Assembly (NCBI RefSeq): GCF_003716585.1
Contig: NZ_PTJO01000005.1
Span: 413,901-470,214, forward strand
Direction of reading: 5' to 3'
Length of the DNA: 56,314 bases
DNA from: Corynebacterium alimapuense
GTDB lineage: Bacteria; Actinomycetota; Actinomycetes; Mycobacteriales; Mycobacteriaceae
Shown piece after piece: positions 18,801 to 26,575 of the stretch. The notes under the pieces were generated by a model. The model had not been told where the DNA came from and did no database searches. It saw nothing but the letters and a program-made list of their open reading frames with translations. Position 1 is the first letter of the stretch. Each line of letters starts with the position of its first letter. The translations under genes and the position numbers were made by a program.

Positions 18801-20545
18801 ACTCGGCGCGGTGCACTATCGCCGCCGCGCAAAAATACCCCGAACATGCCGCGATCTGGGATCGTGCCGCCGGAGGTCACCGCCACTCGCTGGGCACCAG
18901 GCCGCGAAGATAGGACACCACTAACCCGATCAAAGACGACTCGCGGCCGAAGCTCCGCGAAATCAGTAGAGGGATAGACCCCGCTGACTAGATCGATGAC
19001 GGAATCGAATAGGTCCCGAGATAACTCCCGGTAGGACCATGCACGACGAATACAGCGGTACCACTCCTCAACCTGCCAATCAGCCACTGCGACTGCCGCG
19101 ATGGTGTGCTGGGCGAGGATATCTAGCGCATTAGTGGGGACCTTAATTTCTTCAATCAAACCGGCGCGCATCCGAGTGACGGTCACCGCAGATTGCACCA
19201 GATCCGAGCGGTGCTTGGGATAGAAAGAACCCTTGGACACGGCACCAACGGAGTGCCCCGCTCTACCGACTCGTTGCAGCCCGGAGGCCACACTCGGCGG
19301 AGATTCAACCTGAATAACCAGATCGACAGCACCCATGTCGATTCCCAACTCCAATGAGCTGGTAGAGACTACTGCTTTGAGCGCGCCTTCTTTAAGCATC
19401 CGTTCGGTAGTGGCTCGCTCATCTTTGGATACGGAGCCATGATGGGCTCGCGCGATCACCGCGGGGGCTTTACCTGCAGTGTCCTGAGGCAACATGACTT
19501 GGGCAGGTGGGCGCCGAAGCTCTGGGGAGAGCGAGTCTGGATCATGGATGCTCGCGTAAATCTCGTTGAGCCGGCTGGTGAGCCGTTCGGCAGTACGTCT
19601 GGAGTTAACAAAGACCAAGGTGGAGCGGTGCTCCATCACCTGTTCGTAGACGTCCTGCTCGATATAGGGCCAAATCGATTTCTGGGTGGGCAGCGCAGAT
19701 TCGGCTGGCTGGCTGCCAGAGAGATTGAGCGGATCATCGATCGTCGCCTCCCCGATCGTGGAGCCGACTTCTGGGACCGGCAGGTCAGACATATCCTCGA
19801 CCCCGACGTGGACCTGGAGATCCCATTGTTTCTGCGAAGGCGGGGCGATGATCTCCACTGGCCGGTCGCCTCCAAGGAAATTGGCCACGGCCTTGAGCGG
19901 GCGCACCGTAGCGGAGAGCCCAATGCGTTGGAAATCTCCGCTGATCTTGGCCAGGCGTTCCAGGGTCACTGCTAGGTGCACGCCGCGTTTGGTACCAGCC
20001 AATGCGTGGATCTCATCAATGATGACGGTGTCCACGGATTCCAGAATCCCGGCGGCCTTCGAAGTCAGCATGAGATAAGCAGATTCAGGGGTGGTGATGA
20101 GGATATCCGGCGGCCGGCGCAGCTGTCGGTTGCGTTCTGCTTGAGGAGTATCCCCGGAGCGCACCCCCACGGAGATCTCCGGTCCATCAAGCCCCAGCCG
20201 CTCCGCTACCCGGCTGATTCCGGTGAGCGGGGCACGAAGATTGTTCTCGACATCGACGCCCAGTGCCTTAAGCGGCGATATATAAAGGACTTTCACCCCA
20301 CCGTGGGAGGTTTTTGTCTCTACCACCGGCAATGCGGTCTGGCCTTCGCGCTCTACTAGCGTATTGACTGCCCATAAGAAGGCAGCCAGAGTTTTACCCG
20401 AACCAGTAGGGGCCACCACCAGCGCGTTATCTCCCCTGGCGATCGCCTGCCAGGATTGTTCTTGAACTGCTGTGGGCTCAGCAAAGACTTCTCTAAACCA
20501 CGTGGCTACCTGAGGTCGGAAGCGCTCAAGGATGTGGTTGGCCAT
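15884..20545 (-). CDS. lhr: ATP-dependent helicase Lhr (large helicase-related, SF2)
   Basis: A 1553-aa superfamily 2 DNA helicase, 3'-5' translocase with RNA:DNA unwinding in mycobacterial relatives. Walker A APTGSGKT lies at 45-52, DEIH at 177-180, and the SF2 motif VI-like VGRAGHSVG follows the SSLELGIDMGAVD block. The core of about 860 residues (two RecA lobes, winged helix, Lhr-specific domain) is followed by the long C-terminal domain found in full-length bacterial Lhr. No frameshift across 4.7 kb. The ATG at 20545 is 34 bp from the divergent cysQ start. In Mycobacteria lhr is induced by DNA damage and paired with nei2, as here. Confidence 0.96.
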   Translation of the reverse strand: MANHILERFRPQVATWFREVFAEPTAVQEQSWQAIARGDNALVVAPTGSGKTLAAFLWAVNTLVEREGQTALPVVETKTSHGGVKVLYISPLKALGVDVENNLRAPLTGISRVAERLGLDGPEISVGVRSGDTPQAERNRQLRRPPDILITTPESAYLMLTSKAAGILESVDTVIIDEIHALAGTKRGVHLAVTLERLAKISGDFQRIGLSATVRPLKAVANFLGGDRPVEIIAPPSQKQWDLQVHVGVEDMSDLPVPEVGSTIGEATIDDPLNLSGSQPAESALPTQKSIWPYIEQDVYEQVMEHRSTLVFVNSRRTAERLTSRLNEIYASIHDPDSLSPELRRPPAQVMLPQDTAGKAPAVIARAHHGSVSKDERATTERMLKEGALKAVVSTSSLELGIDMGAVDLVIQVESPPSVASGLQRVGRAGHSVGAVSKGSFYPKHRSDLVQSAVTVTRMRAGLIEEIKVPTNALDILAQHTIAAVAVADWQVEEWYRCIRRAWSYRELSRDLFDSVIDLVSGVYPSTDFAELRPRVVFDRVSGVLSSRPGAQRVAVTSGGTIPDRGMFGVFLRGGDSAPRRVGELDEEMVYESRVGDVFTLGASSWRIEEITRDQVLVLPAPGHTGRLPFWKGDSAGRPYELGIALGQFRREIHAENSLVADLDLNDNARTNLVSFLAEQHEATGIIPDDKTLVLERFKDELGDWRLILHTPFGKGVNAAWALAVGTKVAEETGMDAQAVAGDDGIVLRLPEGQTEPDSALFLFDPEDISEIVTEQVGNSALFASRFRECAARALLLPRRHPGKRAPLWQQRQRAEQLLDVARKYPSFPIILETVRECLQDVYDLPALTQVCRDLNTRRIRIAEVTTDQPSPFASSLLFNYTGSFVYEGDSPLAEKRAAALALDPGLLAKLLGTLELRDLLAPEILEEVHEQLQHQGQRRARTVEELADLLRLLGPIPVEELAEHCQFDDPLSSARELLTGRVMEIRIGGRAHLAQVLDAPLLRDALGIPVPPGVPAQVAEIIDALEQLVSRWVRTRGPFVLTDLAEAFGLGISAAHNSLQPLLADKRLVDGRFRQEVQEVAEQEYCSTEVLTILRRRSLAMVRAATAPVSQSAYARFLLQWQQVAPVGTRPALRGADGVFSVIEQLAGVRLPASAWESLVLPRRVADYQPLLLDELTSSGEVLIHGAGSAASRDPWVMLLPADYAADLITQPETTGLSFLQEQILEILQRGGGFLFADLQRELTDLVTAEQLREGIWGLVDAGLVSPDSFAPLRARLATSGGTTAHRAKRRPNRSRLRMGRARSTGQATPHDMGGRWALAMPASADATTRSLIQGETWLDRYGVLTRGSVVAEDVLGGFALAYKVLSGFEESGKSMRGYLIEGLGAAQFSTPAVIDRLRGLGDSPDVGGWPSGTQHPEVYVLAAADPANPFGAALPWPESGPSRAAGAMVVIADGLLLAHLTRGGRSLSVFDIPHLDLVISAVAAALDQPLTVEKLNGEPVFSSPLLAQLREAGASISPKGARIGAHSGPPRTPTRGRSIHQAIGELSFDDD

Positions 20546-20566
20546 GCCTAACTCTATCCTGCGCGG

Positions 20567-20572
20567 TAATAT
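20567..20572 (+). promoter_or_regulatory. -10 box of a probable leaderless cysQ mRNA
   Basis: TAATAT followed by exactly seven bases and then the cysQ ATG. This is the usual actinobacterial arrangement for transcription starting at the A of the start codon. No convincing -35. Confidence 0.45.
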
Positions 20573-20579
20573 CGGTTGT

Positions 20580-21338
20580 ATGACAGCTCAGCTTGACGAT
20601 GCCCGCCTGACCTATCTGCTCGCACAGGGCACAGGAGAAATCCTCAAGGGTGTGAGAAACGTCGGCGTACTGCGTCGACGCAATCTCGGTGATGCCGGCG
20701 ATGATCTAGCCCAGAATTGGATCGCCCGAGTCCTCGCTCAGCATCGCCCTGATGATGGTTTCCTCTCTGAAGAGGCTGCCGATAACCCAGACCGATTAAC
20801 TAAAAGCCGAGTGTGGATCATTGATCCACTCGATGGCACGAAGGAATTTGCCACCGGACGTCAGGACTGGGCAGTCCATATCGCACTGGTAGAAGACGGG
20901 GTCCCCACTCACGCAGCAGTCGGGCTGCCCGATCTGAGCGTGGTCTTCCACTCCGCAGAGGCCCGTGCAGTTACCGGCCCTTATTCCAAGAAGATCGCGA
21001 TCTCGCATAACCGCCCGCCGGAGGTAGCAGTCAAGATTGCTGAGCAGCTCGGGTTTGAGACTGAAGCGCTAGGTTCCGCAGGTGCAAAGGCCATGCATGT
21101 CCTCCTCGGCGACCATGACGCCTATATCCACTCCGGTGGCCAGTATGAATGGGATTCCGCAGCCCCAGTAGGCGTAGCCAAGGCCGCTGGCCTGCACTGC
21201 TCCCGACTAGATGGCTCGGAGCTGACTTATAACAACCGCGACACCTATCTGCCGGATGTCTTGATCTGTCGCCCTGAGCTGGCCGATGAGATCTTGAGCC
21301 TGGCCGCCGCGTTCAAAGAAGAGCACGGGCACTTCTAA
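20580..21338 (+). CDS. cysQ: 3'(2'),5'-bisphosphate nucleotidase CysQ (inositol monophosphatase fold)
   Basis: Mg-dependent, Li-sensitive phosphatase of 252 aa that removes the 3'-phosphate of PAP/PAPS and may also act on inositol phosphates or fructose-1,6-bisphosphate in relatives. Metal-site motifs: EEAADN (about 64-69), DPLDGTKEF at 82-90, and the C-terminal WDSAAPVGV. The frame is open 16 codons upstream, but these overlap lhr; the ATG at 20580 preceded by a TAATAT box is preferred. It is followed after about 170 bp by the thyA-folA-mrx1 unit, a corynebacterial arrangement. Confidence 0.9.
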   Translation: MTAQLDDARLTYLLAQGTGEILKGVRNVGVLRRRNLGDAGDDLAQNWIARVLAQHRPDDGFLSEEAADNPDRLTKSRVWIIDPLDGTKEFATGRQDWAVHIALVEDGVPTHAAVGLPDLSVVFHSAEARAVTGPYSKKIAISHNRPPEVAVKIAEQLGFETEALGSAGAKAMHVLLGDHDAYIHSGGQYEWDSAAPVGVAKAAGLHCSRLDGSELTYNNRDTYLPDVLICRPELADEILSLAAAFKEEHGHF

Positions 21339-21505
21339 AATCGATAAGCTCCTTCTCCCTGCAGCTATCGCTGTGGCCGAGGGTAAGGAGTATGGCGGAA
21401 GCACTCACAGCTGCTATTGCTGAGGCATCGGCATAGCTTCGAGCTTAGGGTGGCAGTTGCCAGATCGGTATGGCGTGGCGACTCAGAGGCGGTATGGTGG
21501 TCGGC

Positions 21506-22315
21506 ATGATTTCCTCTGCCATCCCTACCCCCTATGAGAACCTATTGCGTGAGATCCTCGAGCAGGGTTCTGCTAAAGGTGACCGCACCGGGACAGGCAC
21601 GCTCAGCGTATTCGGCAGACAACTGCGCTACGACCTGAGTGACTCTTTTCCGCTCCTGACCACCAAGAAGGTTCATCTTCCTGCCGTGGTCGGTGAGCTG
21701 CTGTGGTTTTTGCGCGGTGACTCTAATGTCTCCTGGCTGCAAGACCACAACATCCGCATCTGGAATGAGTGGGCCAATGATGACGGCGAGCTTGGCCCCG
21801 TCTATGGCGTGCAATGGCGTTCCTGGCCTACCCCGGATGGCGCCCACATCGACCAGATTGCTGGCGCATTAGAGATGCTGCGCAGCAATCCGGATTCCCG
21901 CCGCAATGTCGTCTCGGCATGGAATGTCGCGGAGCTAGACAAGATGGCATTGCTGCCTTGCCATCTGCTCTTTCAGCTCTACGTGGTCGATGGCACTCTA
22001 TCTATGCAGGTCTACCAGCGCTCAGCAGACATGTTCCTCGGAGTCCCATTCAACATTGCCTCCTACGCGTTACTCACCCACATGTTCGCCCAGCAGGCTG
22101 GTCTAGAAGTCGGCGAGCTGATCTGGACCGGCGGGGACTGCCACATCTATGACAACCACCGCGAGCAGGTGGCCGAGCAGATCAGCCGCGAGCCACGGCC
22201 CTACCCACAGCTCAAGCTGCGCCAGGCTGATTCTATATTCAGCTATACCTTCGATGACATCGAGGTCACCGGCTATGACCCACACCCGCTGATCAAAGCC
22301 CGGGTGTCGGTCTAA
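21506..22315 (+). CDS. thyA: Thymidylate synthase ThyA
   Basis: Makes dTMP from dUMP with methylene-THF, yielding dihydrofolate. The 269 aa give the standard bacterial size when started at the ATG at 21506; two earlier in-frame ATG/GTG codons add residues with no family similarity. Motifs: [12 protein letters not shown] (phosphate-binding Arg), the catalytic Cys in LLPCHLLFQ, and [13 protein letters not shown]. The stop codon overlaps the folA start (TAATG), which couples thymidylate synthesis to the enzyme that recycles its dihydrofolate product. Confidence 0.97.
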   Translation: MISSAIPTPYENLLREILEQGSAKGDRTGTGTLSVFGRQLRYDLSDSFPLLTTKKVHLPAVVGELLWFLRGDSNVSWLQDHNIRIWNEWANDDGELGPVYGVQWRSWPTPDGAHIDQIAGALEMLRSNPDSRRNVVSAWNVAELDKMALLPCHLLFQLYVVDGTLSMQVYQRSADMFLGVPFNIASYALLTHMFAQQAGLEVGELIWTGGDCHIYDNHREQVAEQISREPRPYPQLKLRQADSIFSYTFDDIEVTGYDPHPLIKARVSV

Positions 22316-22866
22316 TGACTCAGCTGGGAGCCATCTGGGCGCAGTCCCTCGACGGGATCATTGGCAATGGCACAGACATGCCCTGGCATGTCCCAGAGGA
22401 CCTTGCGCACTTTCGGGCGATCACCACCGGCTACCCAGTGATCATGGGCCGACGTACCTGGCTCAGCCTCCCCGAGCGTTTCCGTCCGCTACCTGGACGA
22501 GAGAACTTTGTTCTTTCCACCAGAAAAGCCGGCCAATGGTCGCAGGGAGCAACTGTGCTCGACCAGCTTCCCGCAGAAGAAGACCTCGAATCCATAGATC
22601 AAGCCTGGATCATGGGTGGCGGCCAAGTCTATTCCTCCACCATCGACCAGGTGGATCTTTTGGAAGTAACCCTCATCGGTGCACACTTAGGTGACTCGCT
22701 GGGTGACAGAGCGGTGCTCGCCCCTGAGATCCCGCGAGATTTTGGGTTAGTCGCCGACTCAGACTGGTTGTTTTCCGTCCGTGGACGGCTTGACCTTGGC
22801 GAACACCGTCAGGATCTTCCGTTGCGGTACCGTTTCCTCAGTTACCAAAGAAAGGAAGCAGCATGA
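22315..22866 (+). CDS. folA: Dihydrofolate reductase
   Basis: NADPH-dependent reduction of dihydrofolate to tetrahydrofolate; the trimethoprim target. The 183 aa contain the DHFR signature GIIGNGTDMPWHVPEDLAHF with the substrate-binding acidic residue, then VIMGRRTW and IMGGGQVYSS for cofactor binding. Starts on the last base of the thyA stop and ends with an ATGA overlap with the mycoredoxin gene, so three genes form one tight operon. Nothing unusual in the sequence. Confidence 0.97.
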   Translation: MTQLGAIWAQSLDGIIGNGTDMPWHVPEDLAHFRAITTGYPVIMGRRTWLSLPERFRPLPGRENFVLSTRKAGQWSQGATVLDQLPAEEDLESIDQAWIMGGGQVYSSTIDQVDLLEVTLIGAHLGDSLGDRAVLAPEIPRDFGLVADSDWLFSVRGRLDLGEHRQDLPLRYRFLSYQRKEAA

Positions 22867-23135
22867 GCTCCCCCGAAGATTCAGCTAGCAACCACGTCAC
22901 TATTTTCTCAACCGACTGGTGCCCTTATTGCCGAAATCTGATCAAGCGCCTTGACCGCACCGAAACCCCTTATGCGATGATCAACGTCGATCATGATGCT
23001 GAGGCAGCCGCTTGGGTGGAATCTGTTAACAATGGCAACCGGGTAGTACCCACGGTGGCCTATTCCGATGGCACCCACGCCACCAACCCGGAAGCCTCCG
23101 CGGTACGCCGCAAGCTCGAGGAACTCACTGCCTGA
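22863..23135 (+). CDS. mrx1: Mycoredoxin (glutaredoxin-like, CPYC)
   Basis: A 90-aa thioredoxin-fold protein that reduces mixed disulphides between proteins and mycothiol. Active site CPYC has Cys20 and Cys23; the cis-Pro motif VVPTV and the NGNRVVPT block are as in actinobacterial Mrx1. It overlaps folA by four bases. C. glutamicum Mrx1 also carries CPYC and lies beside folA. The gene shows that the host uses mycothiol rather than glutathione, which bears on the GCS2-like ligase at 11338-12828. Confidence 0.92.
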   Translation: MSSPEDSASNHVTIFSTDWCPYCRNLIKRLDRTETPYAMINVDHDAEAAAWVESVNNGNRVVPTVAYSDGTHATNPEASAVRRKLEELTA

Positions 23136-23150
23136 TCTAGTGCAGGTTTA

Positions 23151-23429
23151 TTAGTCCTCATCGTCCTCGCCGAAGATGGCGACCATGTCTGCCGGCGACA
23201 TCGAGGAGTTTAAGCCAGCAAGTTCTAGGGAGTAGACCTGCTTGAGGTAGTGATCAAGCACATCAGCTAGTTGCTTGGCATCGACCTTGTTCAGCAGCAT
23301 TAGGCGCTTCGATGATCCTCCTGGCACCTGCTTGTCAATGGATAGCACCGGCAGGTTGTCCTTGGTGACGATTTCGGCGAGGATTTCACGGCGCTGCACA
23401 TCGGTGAAAGTCGGCTGGTTCTGGGCCAC
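23151..23429 (-). CDS. Hypothetical protein, conserved-looking, acidic C-terminus
   Basis: A 92-aa cytoplasmic protein with no family I recognise. Residues 1-60 are mixed alpha/beta-like (FTDVQRREILAEIVTKDN, LPVLSIDKQV), followed by an amphipathic helix and an acidic end (FGEDDED). The GTG at 23429 is preferred: AGAAAGGA lies about nine bases before it, whereas the open frame to 23468 has no such site. It converges on mrx1 with 15 bp between stops. Its own promoter would lie just before the tRNA-Arg gene. Confidence 0.7.
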   Translation of the reverse strand: MAQNQPTFTDVQRREILAEIVTKDNLPVLSIDKQVPGGSSKRLMLLNKVDAKQLADVLDHYLKQVYSLELAGLNSSMSPADMVAIFGEDDED

Positions 23430-23547
23430 GATGGTGGTCCTTTCTGGGAGGAAATAATGCGTATCCATCCAGGATAGATGGACACCCCTCCGGTTTTCGA
23501 CACTCCCCCTGCGTGCGGTATCCTAACCACGGACCAGCAATGGTCAG

Positions 23548-23620
23548 GCCCTAGTAGCTCAGTGGATAGAGCACCGCTCTCCTAAAGCGGGTGTCGGAGG
23601 TTCGATTCCTCTCTGGGGCA
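23548..23620 (+). tRNA. tRNA-Arg (anticodon CCU)
   Basis: A 73-base cloverleaf without encoded CCA. Acceptor stem GCCCTAG pairs with CTGGGGC (one G:U), D-arm GCTCAGTGGATAGAGC, anticodon stem CCGCT/AGCGG around loop CTCCTAA giving CCT (reads AGG), T-arm with GGAGG TTCGATT CCTCT, discriminator A. It marks the edge between conserved genes and the accessory region to the right. Confidence 0.95.
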
Positions 23621-23628
23621 CAATCCAC

Positions 23629-23666
23629 ACACCACCCACACCGCATACCTGCAGTGTGGGTGGTGT
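23629..23666 (+). terminator. Terminator of tRNA-Arg
   Basis: ACACCACCCACAC pairs with GTGTGGGTGGTGT (23654-23666) and is followed by TTT, nine bases after the tRNA. Confidence 0.88.
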
Positions 23667-24031
23667 TTTCAGGTTGAGACCCAATGACCAGTGCGCCGCT
23701 ACAAAGCCATCACTGCACAGAAACGCCCCTCTTTAGGGCATTCTCAGAGAAGCGCTAGGCTGGCCATACATGGGTTAGCTGGCCGACTGTCCCAGGGCAG
23801 GAGTTCTAACGACATCTATAAAGAGTCAAAGCTCGTTACTTAGCCACCCGAATCTAAAAGACATTCATGGGAACCGTTAAACCCTGAGCATCCTGCCCAA
23901 TCGCAGCTGCTTAAGACGAGGATCATCGCTGCTACTAGCTGGAAAAACAAGCAATACCTAGGAGCGGCTTCGTCAAGAATCACCTAACCAGAAGAAGCAG
24001 CGGTTATTAATCCACCGGCTATCTGCCCAAC
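23667..24031. other. Gene-free spacer after tRNA-Arg
   Basis: About 365 bases with no credible open frame on either strand and no copy of the tRNA 3' end that would suggest an attachment-site duplication. I see only diffuse AT/GC-balanced sequence. Confidence 0.6.
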
Positions 24032-24059
24032 AAAAAACCCTCGACCACCAGGTCGAGGG
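24032..24059 (-). terminator. Terminator 1 of the secreted-protein array
   Basis: On the minus strand CCCTCGACC/GGTCGAGGG (9-bp stem, four-base loop) is followed by six T. It lies 20 bp past the stop of the first array gene. The same stem recurs after the next two paralogues. Confidence 0.9.
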
Positions 24060-24079
24060 CATACTAGGCAACAAGTATC

Positions 24080-25189
24080 CTAGTTAAACAGAATCACTAC
24101 ATAGTAAGACTCACCATCAGTAGATGGCTTAACAGCGACCTCGAAATTCTCCTTATCCATAGGGCTATCGAAGCTCAAGTCAGCAACACTAAGATCGAGT
24201 GTCTCTCCGGTTCCATCAAGCTCATCAATGACAGGACTCAACGACGAAGGATCAGTCTCATAACCCGCAATTACACTATCGAGCTCATCAGCTGAAACCT
24301 CTTGGAAAAGACCATCTACCCAAGCCTTAGCCCAATAGCCAGTCCAGAGACTTCCGCCACTTTCATAGCTGAGATACGCATCATAACCACCAAGCAGCTT
24401 TGAATCAAGGCCCAAGTATGGAGCAATATTGGTATCTCCCAGAACCGGCACATCAACCACGAAATCAGCAAAGCCTACGGTACCGGAACCGCCATCGGCG
24501 GCCTTCGTCTCTGCATCCGTGGTGACAGTCGAATTGATGTTCTTAGCTGTGAGCGCACCCTGGACAGCATTCAACAACCGCTCACGATCAGGAAGTACTG
24601 GTTCGGGCTCAGTGGTCTCAGTGGTCTCGGTGACAGTACTAGTCGCGGTGGTAGTCGCAATCTCAGTCGTAGTCACGGTCGTGGTTACGGTCGGAGTGGT
24701 AGTCGGCTCCGCGGTCTCAGTCACCGTCGGGGTCTCGGACGGCTCAGCGGTCTCAGTCACCGTGCTGGTTTCAGTCACGGTCGGGGTCGTAGTCGGATCC
24801 GCGGTCTCAGTCACCGTCGGGGTCTCGGACGGCTCAGCGGTCTCAGTCACCGTGCTGGTTTCAGTCACGGTCGGAGTCACAGACGGCTGAACAGTCTCGG
24901 TCACGGTCACCGTCGGAGTCTCGGCCGGCTCCGCGGTCACCGTGGTAGTCGTAGTCACGACCTCGGTAACTACGTTTCCATCAGGAGAGCTAGGGCCAGA
25001 GCTGAGACCGTTCGGAATGGGGTCAGAGCTGAGGCTGTTCAAACCAGAGCTGGAGCTATTGAAACTGGAACCCGAGCTGAGCCGACCCAGCGAAGAATCT
25101 GCAAAGGAGACAGCCATAGGGGTCATTGACAGGGCCGCAACCGTAGCTGTAGCGATAGAGGCTCGGGAGAATTTAGACATGACGATCAT
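24080..25189 (-). CDS. Secreted array protein 1, Thr-rich repeat linker
   Basis: Exported protein of 369 aa, family unknown to me. A Sec signal peptide (SRASIATATVAALSMTP, cleaved near SFA-DSS) precedes a Ser/Gly/Leu linker, then about 120 residues of TVTET/EPSETPTVTET repeats, then a globular C-terminal part. That part starts ERLLNAVQGALTA and shares DGLFQEVSADELDSVIAGY and the terminal DGESYYVVILFN with its neighbours. No LPXTG or lipobox, so it is presumably released or held by the linker. The start at 25189 mirrors the M-x-x-M-R-K start of arrays 2 and 3; the ATG at 25180 is equally possible. Two 90-bp DNA repeats encode part of the linker. Own terminator downstream. Confidence 0.8.
   Translation of the reverse strand: MIVMSKFSRASIATATVAALSMTPMAVSFADSSLGRLSSGSSFNSSSSGLNSLSSDPIPNGLSSGPSSPDGNVVTEVVTTTTTVTAEPAETPTVTVTETVQPSVTPTVTETSTVTETAEPSETPTVTETADPTTTPTVTETSTVTETAEPSETPTVTETAEPTTTPTVTTTVTTTEIATTTATSTVTETTETTEPEPVLPDRERLLNAVQGALTAKNINSTVTTDAETKAADGGSGTVGFADFVVDVPVLGDTNIAPYLGLDSKLLGGYDAYLSYESGGSLWTGYWAKAWVDGLFQEVSADELDSVIAGYETDPSSLSPVIDELDGTGETLDLSVADLSFDSPMDKENFEVAVKPSTDGESYYVVILFN
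24701..24880. repeat. Two tandem 90-bp repeats inside array gene 1
   Basis: Copies at 24701-24790 and 24791-24880 are nearly identical, differing at one base near the start and a few at the end. They encode 30-residue TVTET/EPSETP units without breaking the frame. Such repeats can expand or contract, changing the stalk length. Confidence 0.85.
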
Positions 25190-25368
25190 TATTGCCTGTA
25201 AATGATTTAAGAACACCATAAGACTTTCAGGCCCACCCCGAATAGGGGCACACTTTCATTCTCATAGGGCTAGTTAATTTAACAGAGGCAGACAACAATA
25301 ACCCGAATCACGCTCCCAGGCTGCGATACGTCCCAACTAAAGACCCATGGCACAACTGAAGATTGCCA

Positions 25369-25605
25369 CTACCCAATAATGACATGCACGGCATGATACT
25401 TCCCCTTATGCCGTATCTGCCAAGTAATCACATGGTTAATGCTGACGAGAGTCCTCGGCACACACGAAGGATTGGGAATATATCCGACAACAGGAAGCCC
25501 TTCTTCGTCTTGATCATGCAGAACTAGGATCCTCCGCCCCCCGATAACACACTGAATCTCAAGCACGTTCGAGTAAAAATCACGATACTGTTTGTGAAAT
25601 CTCAA
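25369..25605 (-). CDS. Orphan small ORF in the array spacer (possible gene remnant)
   Basis: The only sizeable open frame in the spacer between array genes 1 and 2. It would encode 78 aa from a TTG, and the frame stays open to about 25632, reading GVRLIEALRFHKQYRDFY and onward through a mixed, protein-like composition (RRILVLHDQDEEGLPVV). No clear ribosome site or ATG start, so it could be the 3' end of a gene whose front was lost. I do not recognise a family. It may equally be a chance frame. Confidence 0.25.
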   Translation of the reverse strand: MRFHKQYRDFYSNVLEIQCVIGGRRILVLHDQDEEGLPVVGYIPNPSCVPRTLVSINHVITWQIRHKGKYHAVHVIIG

Positions 25606-25687
25606 AGCCTCAATTAATCGGACACCCGCTAATTAATCTATCTCCAAAAGACAAAACTAGTAAAAATCCATCGCCTAACGCAGCAGA

Positions 25688-25712
25688 AAGCCCTCGACCC
25701 CCAGGTCGAGGG
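25688..25712 (-). terminator. Terminator 2 of the secreted-protein array
   Basis: CCCTCGACC/GGTCGAGGG stem (25691-25699 and 25704-25712) on the minus strand with CTTTCTG following, 21 bp past the stop of array gene 2. The flank on both sides (GGGCATACTAGG and CATCCTAGTTAAA) is nearly the same as at terminator 1. Confidence 0.85.
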
Positions 25713-25732
25713 CATACTAGGAAACAAGCATC

Positions 25733-26575
25733 CTAGTTAAAGAGAATCGCTACATAGTAAGACTCACCATCAGCAGATGGCTCAACAGCAACCTCGAAAT
25801 CTCCAGCCATCTCAACATCGAAGCTCGCCTTAACAGAAGCGACGGTAATAATTCCTCCAGGCTTCCAGCTCTCTTCGCGCGACCACTCAGCATCTGCGAG
25901 ATTCGTCAGGACCGGGCTCAACGACGAAGGATCAGCCTCATAGCCCGCAATTACACTGTCGAGCTCATCTGCTGAAACCTTCTGGAAAAGACCATCCACC
26001 GAAGCAGAAACCCATTGGTTCAAACCGCTTCCGCCACTGGCAGAGTTGAAGTAAGCAGAATAATCACCCAGCAAACCTTTATTTAGGTCTGCAAGATCAG
26101 CAAGATCTACGTCTCCAATAATCGGCACATTAACCTTCAAATCATCAAAACCCACCGCGCCGGAACCGCCCTTATCAGCCTCCGCTATCGCAGCATCAGT
26201 GACATCCGAACCGATCCCCTCAGCCGTAAGCGCACCTTGGACAGCATTCAACAACCGCTCACGCTCAGGAATTACTGGTTCAGGCTCAGTGGTCTCGGAG
26301 GAAGAAGACTCGGAAGTGGTCTCGGAGGAAGAAGACTCGGAAGACTCCGTCGGCGCAACAGATGTGCTCGGCGCAACAGACGTGCTCGGCGCAACAGACG
26401 TGGTCGACTCTGGCGCGCCATCGTCACTCGATCCGGAGCTGAGGCTGCTCAATCGGGAGCTAAAATCACCCAAGGATGAGTTGTCAGAGGACGCGAAAGC
26501 CATGGGAGCCAAGGACAGTGCAGTGACTGCCGCAGCAGCGATGGAAACTTGAGTAAATTTACGCATGCCGAACAT
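25733..26575 (-). CDS. Secreted array protein 2, Ser/Glu repeat linker
   Basis: Exported protein of 280 aa and close relative of array protein 1. Signal peptide 1-28 (KFTQVSIAAAAVTALSLAP, FAS cleavage region), then SSLGDFSSRLSSLSSGSS, three SVAPST units and SSSETTSE units, and a C-terminal domain from ERERLLNAVQGALTAEGIG. The stretch DGLFQKVSADELDSVIAGY and following ADPSSLSPV is almost identical to array protein 1, as is the last segment GESYYVAILFN. Between these anchors the two diverge, suggesting selection or patchwork conversion. It carries 27-bp and 18-bp DNA repeats in the linker. Monocistronic: terminator downstream, long spacer upstream. Function unknown. Confidence 0.8.
   Translation of the reverse strand: MFGMRKFTQVSIAAAAVTALSLAPMAFASSDNSSLGDFSSRLSSLSSGSSDDGAPESTTSVAPSTSVAPSTSVAPTESSESSSSETTSESSSSETTEPEPVIPERERLLNAVQGALTAEGIGSDVTDAAIAEADKGGSGAVGFDDLKVNVPIIGDVDLADLADLNKGLLGDYSAYFNSASGGSGLNQWVSASVDGLFQKVSADELDSVIAGYEADPSSLSPVLTNLADAEWSREESWKPGGIITVASVKASFDVEMAGDFEVAVEPSADGESYYVAILFN
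26291..26404. repeat. Short tandem repeats in the linker of array gene 2
   Basis: Two 27-bp copies (26291-26317, 26318-26344) encode Ser/Glu-rich units; three 18-bp copies (26351-26368, 26369-26386, 26387-26404) encode the SVAPST units. All periods are multiples of three, so copy changes keep the frame. Confidence 0.85.

Noticed and set aside
24701..24880. Possible CRISPR array
   Set aside because: Repeats are contiguous without unique spacers, lie inside a coding frame, and no cas gene is present.
24429..24890. Plus-strand Val/Ser repeat frame opposite array gene 1
   Set aside because: The antisense reading of the TVTET repeats; repeats in any frame look open.
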